Shown: one piece after another, positions 1-4,121 of the stretch
Position numbering within the stretch: position 1 is the first letter of the stretch
Layout of the letters: the number at the start of each line of letters is the position of its first letter
NCBI GenBank assembly: GCA_014377915.1
Contig: JACMOT010000205.1
Span: forward strand, 1-5,330
Source: Tardiphaga sp.
Lineage (GTDB): Bacteria > Pseudomonadota > Alphaproteobacteria > Rhizobiales > Xanthobacteraceae
Length of the DNA stretch: 5,330 nt
Reading direction: 5' to 3'
Notes under the pieces: generated by a model
Databases searched by the model: none
The model's input: only the letters and a program-made list of their open reading frames with translations
Told to the model about the DNA's origin: nothing
Translations under genes and position numbers: made by a program

Positions 1-65
1 CGCCGGAGTTGTGTTGCATGCCCGATGCGCCCAGCTTCGTCGAACGATATGTCAGGGGACAGAAA

Positions 66-287
66 ATGATCGATGCGATTGCACGGCTCAGAAAAACGGC
101 TGACGCGTACAACCTCCGGGCCAGACACCCCGATATCTCGCCGGCGAACATCGCTGACATGATCGACCTGGCCGCCAGATGGCACTGGTTGGCGGGTGAG
201 GCCGCGATCCTTTGTGAAGACAGCAAGGGATTCAGCGACGTGGATGCCGCCGCTTGCGCCAGTTGCAGGGAACGGTGCTCGGCATAG
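66..287 (+). CDS. Small hypothetical protein with Cys-rich tail (73 aa)
   Basis: I do not recognise the family. The ATG at 66 is chosen because AGGGGA (54-59) sits six bases upstream. The frame stays open further upstream, with an ATG at 18 behind a weaker GGAG at 5-8, so a longer form of 89 residues is possible. The protein is predicted soluble and mostly helical: residues 1-20 and 27-50 look like amphipathic helices, the second holding W39-H-W41. The C-terminus has four cysteines, C50, C64, C67 and C71, the last three spaced CxxCx3C, which could bind a metal or form disulfides; that is inference. Codon third positions are GC-rich as expected for a real gene of this genome. There is no signal peptide or membrane segment. 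It is the only clear + strand gene in the first 4 kb and faces the - strand gene ending at 345. Confident that it is coding; function unknown. Confidence 0.65.
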   Translation: MIDAIARLRKTADAYNLRARHPDISPANIADMIDLAARWHWLAGEAAILCEDSKGFSDVDAAACASCRERCSA

Positions 288-308
288 GCGGACGACAGCC
301 AATAAGCA

Positions 309-345
309 TGGCGCGCGTCGCCAGGGGCCGCCCGCATTCTTTTTT
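309..345 (+). terminator. Possible weak terminator after the 73-aa gene
   Basis: A 5-bp stem, TGGCG (309-313) with CGCCA (319-323), is followed at some distance by a T-rich run (337-345, six Ts at 340-345). The stem is short and the gap to the Ts is about 14 bases, longer than in a canonical intrinsic terminator. It lies just after the stop at 287 and at the convergent end with the - strand gene, where termination would make sense. Tentative. Confidence 0.2.
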
Positions 346-500
346 CAAACATGGATGGCTGGGACGGCTGTGCAGGTGATGCTGTACCCACCAGCCGGGT
401 TGTCGGAGCCGGGATATTGGCTCGGATGATGTTGCGCCGCGGCAGGCAAAGCCGGGATCAGACCAACCGCGGTGTCGACCACCGATAAATCCCGACGCAT
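345..500 (-). CDS. Tiny secreted-like peptide behind an EcfG-type promoter (51 aa)
   Basis: No family recognised. The ATG at 500 has AGGGA (512-508) seven bases upstream, and an EcfG-like promoter (553-528) ends 27 bases before the start codon, leaving a short leader of about 20 bases. The frame is open further upstream to 542, but an ATG there would lie inside the promoter, so 500 is preferred. The N-terminus has two arginines, then a moderately hydrophobic stretch ending in LPAAAQ at residues 18-23, which looks like a signal peptidase site near A22/Q23. Aspartates at positions 4 and 9 make this a poor signal peptide. The remaining 28 residues are polar, rich in His, Pro, Gly and Tyr, with one Cys (C43). 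GC at third codon positions is about 65 percent. The promoter/RBS/start order is the main support; the peptide itself could be degenerate or not translated. Confidence 0.45.
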   Translation of the reverse strand: MRRDLSVVDTAVGLIPALPAAAQHHPSQYPGSDNPAGGYSITCTAVPAIHV

Positions 501-527
501 ATCCGGTTCCCTGACCGGACATTTGAA

Positions 528-553
528 AACGGCGCATGACAAGCCGTAGTTCC
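528..553 (-). promoter_or_regulatory. EcfG-type (general stress sigma factor) promoter candidate
   Basis: On the - strand, GGAAC (553-549) is followed after 17 bases by CGTT (531-528). This is an exact match to the -35 and -10 elements described for the alphaproteobacterial general stress sigma factor EcfG (GGAAC-N16/17-CGTT). Transcription would start near 520 and read into the 51-aa gene starting at 500. I found no second exact match on either strand of this window. A match to nine fixed bases can arise by chance, so the favourable position relative to RBS and ATG is what makes it credible. Confidence 0.5.
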
Positions 554-677
554 ACGTATGGCGAGGGGATTTCCGGGGACTGCCGCCGGATCGCGCCGGA
601 ACGACGCCGTGGCTCCGTGGTGGGCAGCAACGACACCATCATGGCGATCGCGGTTGCCGCTTGACGAGCATCGGCCG

Positions 678-836
678 TCAGAGCTGGATCGGGGCTGCCA
701 GCCGGCCGATCAGCGCGACAATCTCGTTGAGATTGCGATTATTGCGGTGGCGCATCAGCAAGGTCAGCTTCTGAATGCACTCGTCGTCACTGAACAGATG
801 AGAATCTTTTTCGACGCGTGCTGCTGGATGACCCAT
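678..836 (-). CDS. Small hypothetical protein (52 aa)
   Basis: No family recognised. The ATG at 836 is preceded by a strong Shine-Dalgarno sequence, AAGGGAG (850-844), with seven bases between. The product starts MGHPAARVEK, has an acidic patch around D17-D18-E19, and then a long helix-forming stretch from about residue 20 to 48 carrying LLMRHRNNRNLNEIVALIGR. The pattern of hydrophobic positions suggests one or two amphipathic helices, as in small soluble regulators or structural peptides. There is no signal peptide or membrane segment and one Cys (C20). The gene stands alone: the next - strand start downstream is at 500, the next - strand gene upstream ends at 1183. Codon third positions are less GC-rich than in the 35-aa gene nearby, consistent with an accessory gene. 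The frame read on the opposite strand over the same bases lacks a comparable ribosome binding site. Function unknown. Confidence 0.55.
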   Translation of the reverse strand: MGHPAARVEKDSHLFSDDECIQKLTLLMRHRNNRNLNEIVALIGRLAAPIQL

Positions 837-1182
837 GTCGATTCTCCCTTGTGATCGGTACTCCAGCGTAGTCCGTCAAAGATCAACGAAACAACAAGAT
901 TGGCATCAGTAGTTATACGTCGTCTTCGGCGATCAGACGGCACCTCGATGATTGATAGCAAGCCGCATCACATGCACAGCAGAGCTGTCACAATCCGCGC
1001 GCGCAGCAGGGCCACGGATGAATGGCGCAACTGAATCGCGGCGTCCGGGGCCAATCAGACCGCCAGTAAGGCTGGCGTAAGGTCGCCGGTGAAATCGTCG
1101 CGCGCTCCCGCTGCGATACCCGCCGACAGTTGCGCGAAAGCCTTGTCAAATCGCGCCGAAACAGCGGAGGATGTTCGCCAGT
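837..1182. other. Gene-free stretch, 346 bp
   Basis: No convincing gene on either strand. It holds the Shine-Dalgarno sequence of the 52-aa gene (844-850), a relatively AT-rich upstream segment (about 850-960) that may carry its promoter, and a small stem-loop: CGCCAG (1061-1066) with CTGGCG (1072-1077) and a 5-base loop. That stem-loop has no U-tract on either strand. A protein-like open frame with no usual start codon occupies 1055-1213 on the - strand and overlaps the end of the 61-aa gene (see findings). Confidence 0.5.
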
Positions 1183-1368
1183 TCAGCGCTCGCGTCGCAG
1201 CAGCGGTCTCACCTCATCGGGCACCGCCGCCAGTTCGACCAGCCGCTCCAGTTCCCGGATCATCTCCGCCAGGGCTTCCTTATCGTCCCTGCCGTCGGCA
1301 TACCGGATTGAATCTCTCGCCTGATCCAGTCGCTGTTTCAGCTCCAGATAGAGTACGCTTTCTTGCAT
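1183..1368 (-). CDS. Small helical, charged protein (61 aa)
   Basis: No family recognised. The ATG at 1368 is preceded by AGGGAG (1380-1375) six bases away, a strong ribosome binding site; the frame is open further upstream but without comparable support. The protein is strongly charged and almost wholly helix-forming. Residues 3-23 (LYLELKQRLDQARDSIRYAD region) and 28-49 (KEALAEMIRELERLVELAAV region) show hydrophobic residues at three/four spacing, separated by a D-G-R turn at 25-27. This suggests a helical hairpin or a short coiled coil that could dimerise. The tail after P50 ends in R58-R-E-R61. There is no Cys, signal peptide or membrane segment. No partner gene is adjacent in an operon arrangement. 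It resembles small antitoxin-like or scaffold peptides only in general character, which is not enough for an assignment. Coding status fairly likely; function unknown. Confidence 0.62.
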   Translation of the reverse strand: MQESVLYLELKQRLDQARDSIRYADGRDDKEALAEMIRELERLVELAAVPDEVRPLLRRER

Positions 1369-1469
1369 GATGCGCTCCCTGTCGCAGCCCAAGCCGGGGC
1401 CCATGTCTGGTTCTCGCGTAGCAACGGTGGATGCGCTGGCTGTGACCACCAACGCCGCGGGATAGGCAA

Positions 1470-1742
1470 GTGACGACGGATCAAACTTCGAGTTGGATCA
1501 CGGGTATCCCGAGCACCCCTGATTTGGATGTCATCGGTTCTTGTTGGTCACGTGAGTCTGGATCACGCGTCCCGCTAATCACCATCGCCGATGAATGCCG
1601 GGATCGATTCGGTGGTATTTATGTCTACGCCAGAAATCGACATTTGTCCGATCGCTACCGGACTCAGGAACCGGCGCTGCTTTCACCGGAAGACGAACCG
1701 GCGACGGTGTCGCCCGCGCCGGACGGTCACAGCCAAGCGTAG
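1470..1742 (+). CDS. Doubtful ORF, possible hypothetical protein (90 aa)
   Basis: This frame opens with GTG at 1470, with only a weak AGG at 1465-1467 close upstream. The translation has no recognisable domain. The central part (FGGIYVYARNRHLSDRYR region, residues 47-64) looks protein-like, while the last third is low-complexity, rich in Pro, Glu and Ala. Third-position GC is low in the first two thirds and higher at the end, unlike the clearer genes here. Its last 16 bases overlap the 3' end of the - strand 35-aa gene. I list it because it is the only frame of any length in the otherwise empty 1369-1726 stretch. It may be a chance frame or a decayed gene. Confidence 0.22.
   Translation: MTTDQTSSWITGIPSTPDLDVIGSCWSRESGSRVPLITIADECRDRFGGIYVYARNRHLSDRYRTQEPALLSPEDEPATVSPAPDGHSQA
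1700..1714. other. Small stem-loop after the 35-aa gene
   Basis: GGCGAC (1700-1705) pairs perfectly with GTCGCC (1709-1714) across a three-base loop. It lies 13 bases beyond the stop of the - strand gene ending at 1727. There is no T-run after it on the - strand, so it is not a canonical intrinsic terminator, though it could protect a transcript end. Confidence 0.25.
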
Positions 1743-1834
1743 ACCAGCGTCAGATTGACCGCCGAGGCAGCCAGCAGAGCGAGCGTCAGGGCCACATGCA
1801 CCCCCTCGCAACGGATATTGTTGATGATTCTCAT
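1727..1834 (-). CDS. Very small single-pass membrane protein (35 aa)
   Basis: This frame encodes a 35-residue peptide with a short charged N-terminus (MRIINNIRCEG) followed by a continuous hydrophobic segment from about V12 to L35 (VALTLALLAASAVNLTLVYA region) that is long enough to span the membrane. Two arginines lie before the segment, so the N-terminus would stay in the cytoplasm by the positive-inside rule. One Cys (C9) lies just before the membrane. Third codon positions are GC-rich (27 of 35), in line with real genes of this genome. The ATG at 1834 is the only usual start in the frame before an upstream stop. The bases before it (CTCCCCGCGCC) contain no Shine-Dalgarno sequence, so translation could be leaderless or weak. 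Upstream lies a dense GANTC cluster, then the terminator of the neighbouring outer membrane protein gene, so it is transcribed separately. Role unknown. Confidence 0.5.
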   Translation of the reverse strand: MRIINNIRCEGVHVALTLALLAASAVNLTLVYAWL

Positions 1835-1918
1835 GGCGCGGGGAGCATCATGCGATTCTGGGGAACGAGTCTCGGGCGATATTTTTCGCTTGATTCAGGA
1901 CTCGTTTACTTTCGATTC
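1826..1918. promoter_or_regulatory. Cluster of six GANTC (CcrM methylation) sites
   Basis: GANTC occurs at 1826, 1854, 1867, 1892, 1899 and 1914 (first base of each). In alphaproteobacteria GANTC is the target of the cell-cycle DNA methyltransferase CcrM, and methylated sites influence promoters through GcrA. I count about 14 further sites in the other 5.2 kb, so the density here is far above the local background. The cluster covers the start codon and upstream region of the 35-aa membrane protein and ends 30 bp before the terminator of the outer membrane protein gene. That it is regulatory is inference. Confidence 0.45.
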
Positions 1919-1948
1919 GCGCCGCGCTCATCGCCCCTGCCGGCCGCG

Positions 1949-1975
1949 AAAAAGCCGGCGCAAGCGCCGGCCTTT
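1949..1975 (-). terminator. Intrinsic terminator of the outer membrane protein gene
   Basis: GCCGGCG (1954-1960) pairs perfectly with CGCCGGC (1965-1971) around a four-base loop. On the - strand the stem is followed by five Ts (the As at 1949-1953). It lies 23 bp beyond the stop codon of the gene ending at 1999, the expected place. A short run of Ts on the + side (1973-1975) could allow weak bidirectional action. Confidence 0.85.
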
Positions 1976-1998
1976 GCGTCACATGAAGATAATTCGCG

Positions 1999-2718
1999 TT
2001 AGTATTTGGCGACCACCGGACCACCCCAGCCGAAGCGATAATTGAGGCCGGCTTTGACGGTGTGTTCGTCGTTGTTGTAGCTGGCGCCGACGATCGGCGC
2101 CGGACCCGAGGTAAAGGTCGTGTTGCCGAAATTGTAGTACTGGTATTCTAGCTTGGCCGACCAGCTTGGTGTGAACATGTATTCCAGGCCGGCGCCAACG
2201 GTGTAGCCATCCTTGGCATTGCCCGAAGTCGTGTACGGCTGGGCGGTCCCATTCGTCGTCACGCCAATGCTGTTGCCGTCCTTCCAGGCGTAACCGCCCT
2301 TGGCGTACAGCAGCGCCGGACCCCAAGTGTAGCCAAGTCGACCGGTAACCGAACCGAGTTGGTCATTGTTCGAGGTGACCAGCGTGCCGCCGGGGAACAG
2401 GCGACCGGTATTGTTGCTGTCCATCCAGCTATACTGCGCCTCGATGCCGAGCACCCAGTTGGTGGCGAACTGATAGTCGTAACCGCCCTGCACGCCGCCC
2501 ATGAAGCGACCACCATCGCCCTGGATGCTGCTGCTGTCGCCGAACGCGCCGCCGAGATGACCGCCGATGTAGAAACCGGTCCAGTTATAGACGACGGCCG
2601 GCGCGGTATAGGCCGGCGCCTTGGTGTAGGTCCGCGCCGGCAGATCGGCGGCGAAGGCGGAATTCGATAACGCGGCCACTGCGATGATGGCGGAGGCACT
2701 GAGAAGAAGCTTCTTCAT
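1999..2718 (-). CDS. Outer membrane beta-barrel protein, Omp25/RopB type (239 aa)
   Basis: A small outer membrane protein of the family known as Omp25/Omp31 in Brucella and RopB in rhizobia, present in many copies in Bradyrhizobium. Family members are eight-stranded barrels that stabilise the envelope; no enzymatic role is known. The start at 2718 is chosen because AGGGG (2730-2726) lies seven bases upstream and the product begins with a clean signal peptide: MKKLLL, a hydrophobic core, and cleavage after AFA at residue 23, giving mature ADLPAR. A Pro/Ala/Tyr linker (28-43) leads to the hallmark YNWTGFYIGGHLGG (44-57), the first strand. Alternating aromatic strands follow (GYDYQF, GIEAQYSW, GRLGYTW, AKGGYAW, GAGLEYMF, KLEYQYY), ending in VKAGLNYRFGWGG and a final VAKY with aromatic last residue, as in barrels recognised by BamA. 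Length is usual for the family. It has its own terminator and a 196-bp upstream gap, so it is probably monocistronic. Assignment is firm; the exact paralogue is not. Confidence 0.93.
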   Translation of the reverse strand: MKKLLLSASAIIAVAALSNSAFAADLPARTYTKAPAYTAPAVVYNWTGFYIGGHLGGAFGDSSSIQGDGGRFMGGVQGGYDYQFATNWVLGIEAQYSWMDSNNTGRLFPGGTLVTSNNDQLGSVTGRLGYTWGPALLYAKGGYAWKDGNSIGVTTNGTAQPYTTSGNAKDGYTVGAGLEYMFTPSWSAKLEYQYYNFGNTTFTSGPAPIVGASYNNDEHTVKAGLNYRFGWGGPVVAKY

Positions 2719-2914
2719 GTTGGTTCCCCTGTGTTGGTCATGACCATCAAAAAACAACGTGGCAGCAATTTGGTTGCTCAGTTGCACCCGCCCCAGGACA
2801 CGAACAAAACCGAGTGTGACAAAGTCAGCACAGTTTTGATTTCGTTCAATTTCAGCCGCCGCGCGGGCCGGATTGGTTCACGCCTCACTTAAATTTGATG
2901 ACGGGAGCACGGCA
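2719..2914 (-). promoter_or_regulatory. Upstream region of the outer membrane protein gene
   Basis: This 196-bp gap must hold the promoter of the - strand gene starting at 2718. It includes the ribosome binding site (2726-2730), a run of six As (2750-2755) that reads TTTTTT on the - strand, and a short inverted repeat, TGAC-AAA-GTCA (2817-2827), which could be an operator. I cannot identify -35 and -10 boxes with confidence. No terminator is evident for the lipoprotein gene ending at 2915, so read-through into the outer membrane protein gene is possible. Confidence 0.35.
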
Positions 2915-3346
2915 TCAGCGCGGCATTTTTTCCAGTTCGGGAAAGGCGACGAAATTTGCGCCGGCGCAGGCTTCGGAGGGATTCTCGATCACCCGGTCGA
3001 GTCGGGCATCGACATAGGACACCGCGCGTTCCTGCGGCGCGCCGTAGCGGCCTTCGAAATCCTTCGGTGTGAAGCGCAGGCAACTGACATAGCGCAGCCG
3101 GCCGCCGACCATGCGCTGCACCGGCTCGGCCATCACCGCGTCGCGGACGCCGACCGGATTGTTGAGATAGGTGCGGAAGAACGCCAGCAATTCGCCGCGG
3201 TAATTGGTCGGGAAGGGCTGGTTGCCGACGCCCTGGTCGTCGGTGAAGCTGATGCCGCGCTCGCCGCCGCCGCCGCACGCGGCCAGCCAGATCGGCAGCA
3301 CCAAGATCGCCACCCGCTTCGCTGAAATCCGCAATCGCAAATCCAT
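2915..3346 (-). CDS. Small predicted lipoprotein (143 aa)
   Basis: A hypothetical lipoprotein. The first 24 residues have two to four basic residues, a hydrophobic core (VAILVLPIW, 12-20) and the lipobox L21-A-A-C24, so C24 would be lipid-modified after cleavage by signal peptidase II; G25 at +2 does not signal inner-membrane retention in the manner of Asp. A glycine run (25-28) follows as a flexible tether. The body (about 32-143) has no family I recognise. It contains F-F-R-T-Y-L-N-N-P (56-64) and two cysteines, C89 and C127, that could form a disulfide in the periplasm. The ATG at 3346 lacks a good Shine-Dalgarno sequence (ACATCTTGA precedes it); an in-frame GTG at codon 12 would remove the basic N-terminus of the signal, so ATG is kept. 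The next gene in the same direction starts at 2718. The lipoprotein call is strong; function is unknown. Confidence 0.8.
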   Translation of the reverse strand: MDLRLRISAKRVAILVLPIWLAACGGGGERGISFTDDQGVGNQPFPTNYRGELLAFFRTYLNNPVGVRDAVMAEPVQRMVGGRLRYVSCLRFTPKDFEGRYGAPQERAVSYVDARLDRVIENPSEACAGANFVAFPELEKMPR

Positions 3347-3421
3347 TCAAGATGTCCGGCCCGCGCCATCCCTAGACGGTTACGCGGCGGAATGGAATTC
3401 GCAACTCCGTGGTCACCCCGT

Positions 3422-3463
3422 TCCGGCCCGCCCTCCTTGGGGAAGCAAGGGTGGCAGGCCGGA
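3422..3463. other. Imperfect long stem-loop between genes
   Basis: TCCGGCC (3422-3428) pairs with GGCCGGA (3457-3463); inside, CCCTCCTTG (3431-3439) pairs with CAAGGGTGG (3446-3454) with two mismatches, around a six-base loop, and a two-base mismatch separates the two stems. No T-run follows on either strand. It lies between the His-rich gene and the lipoprotein gene and could be a transcript-end structure, a leader element of the lipoprotein mRNA, or a repeat element. Confidence 0.4.
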
Positions 3464-3471
3464 TGGATGGT

Positions 3472-3507
3472 CGCGGTCGCGGTTGGGCGATGGAGCCCGC
3501 GACCGCG
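3472..3507. other. Strong 11-bp stem-loop after the His-rich gene
   Basis: CGCGGTCGCGG (3472-3482) is a perfect inverted repeat of CCGCGACCGCG (3497-3507) with a 14-base loop. On the - strand it begins 8 bases after the stop codon of the His-rich gene (3516), where a terminator would lie, but no T-run follows. It may stabilise the mRNA end or support Rho-linked termination; this is inference. Confidence 0.45.
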
Positions 3508-3515
3508 GCGCATGC

Positions 3516-3881
3516 TCAGCCGCGACGGGTAGCCGCGACGTGGCTCTTGACGGCGGTATGCTTCAACCCGTGATGCAGGCTCGCCTTGTGATGGAAGCGG
3601 TGGTGATGGCGAACGTGGCGATGCCGCGCGTGATGGCGGGACATCTTGGCATGGGCTTCGCGGACGGCCGGCTTGACCTCGATTTTGCTCACCTTGGCAG
3701 CCGCCGGCTTGGTGGTCTCCTTGACGGCCTGCTTGTCGACCGGCTTGATCGCGCTCTTGGGGCTGTCCTTGGCGGCCGGGCTGGCGAGCGGCGCGGGCGC
3801 ATTCTTGTCGATGCCGGCGGCCATCGCGGGCGCGGCGAGCAGCGAAGCCAGGATCACTACGGCGGAAATTTTCTTCAACAT
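3516..3881 (-). CDS. Histidine-rich exported protein (121 aa)
   Basis: A small periplasmic or secreted protein. The start at 3881 is set by AGGAG (3892-3888), six bases upstream, and by the clean signal peptide that follows: MLKK, a hydrophobic core (ISAVVILASLLAA) and cleavage after AMA at residue 21. Residues 23-76 are an Ala/Lys/Pro-rich, probably disordered linker. Residues 77-114 hold all 14 histidines of the protein, in pairs and triplets (H83-H84, H92-H94, H97-H98, H103-H104) mixed with Arg and Lys; the end is ATRRG. There are no cysteines and few acidic residues after 76, so the tail is very basic. His clusters of this type can bind Ni, Zn, Cu or Co, and the basic charge could also bind anionic surfaces; neither is shown. 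NCBI uses the name 'His-rich protein BRANT' for some such Bradyrhizobium proteins, but I cannot confirm membership. It is transcribed away from the TPR gene across a shared 240-bp region. Confidence 0.8.
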   Translation of the reverse strand: MLKKISAVVILASLLAAPAMAAGIDKNAPAPLASPAAKDSPKSAIKPVDKQAVKETTKPAAAKVSKIEVKPAVREAHAKMSRHHARHRHVRHHHRFHHKASLHHGLKHTAVKSHVAATRRG

Positions 3882-4121
3882 GGTCGTCTCCTGGACGGTG
3901 TCGATCACGAAGGGGACCGGTCGGGTGGCCGGGCTCGTCGATCAGTGATCAGACCCTAGCGATGCCGCGCTGAACCCATCCTGACGGAAAATGCCGGACT
4001 TCGTTCATGTCGGTGACATCTTTGTCATCTTCCCTGAACGCGCGGGAATGCTCCCCGCGGCGCGGTGTTTCCATCACGGATCAATCGTGTCAGATTATTT
4101 GTTTGGAAACAGGAGCGCTGC
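3882..4121. promoter_or_regulatory. Divergent intergenic region
   Basis: This 240-bp region separates the His-rich gene (- strand) from the TPR gene (+ strand) and must hold promoters for both. It contains the two ribosome binding sites (3888-3892 on -, 4111-4115 on +), a tandem GATCAGT/GATCAGA (about 3942-3955), a perfect palindrome TGACA-TCTT-TGTCA (4014-4027) and a weaker CACG-N7-CGTG (4075-4089). I see no exact EcfG, sigma-54 or FixK site and cannot assign -35/-10 boxes with confidence. Confidence 0.45.
4014..4027. promoter_or_regulatory. Palindromic operator candidate
   Basis: TGACA (4014-4018) and TGTCA (4023-4027) form a perfect inverted repeat with a four-base spacer, the geometry of a binding site for a dimeric helix-turn-helix regulator. 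It is 95 bp before the TPR start and 132 bp before the His-rich start, so it could act on either. I cannot name the regulator. Confidence 0.3.

Noticed and set aside
232..642. 136-codon - strand frame rich in Arg, Pro and Ser
   Set aside because: Composition is not protein-like, there is no RBS at its start, and it crosses the EcfG-like promoter and the 51-aa frame, which have better support.
558..854. 98-codon + strand frame
   Set aside because: It overlaps the - strand 52-aa gene, which has a strong Shine-Dalgarno sequence; this frame has none and no domain.
764..961. 65-codon - strand frame starting at TTG
   Set aside because: It lacks an RBS and overlaps the better supported 52-aa gene in another frame.
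1061..1077. Stem-loop as a terminator
   Set aside because: The 6-bp stem has no T-run on either strand, and no gene ends close enough on either side.
1595..2045. Two + strand frames of 96 and 135 codons
   Set aside because: They run antisense through the 35-aa gene, the GANTC cluster and the terminator, have Arg/Ser-rich composition and no domain.
2359..2670. 103-codon + strand frame and other frames over the outer membrane protein gene
   Set aside because: They are shadows of the Omp25/RopB gene, whose protein sequence is unmistakable.
2873..3325. 150-codon + strand frame
   Set aside because: It is antisense to the lipoprotein gene; its sequence is the usual His/Gln/Val/Ala-rich type of reverse-strand frames.
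3204..3959. 251-codon open frame on the + strand
   Set aside because: It runs antisense across the lipoprotein and His-rich genes, both of which have export signals (and the His-rich gene a good RBS). It has no domain and is a typical antisense open frame of GC-rich DNA.
4021..4049. TTGTCA as a -35 box for the TPR gene
   Set aside because: No acceptable -10 sequence lies 16-18 bp downstream; the region there is GC-rich.
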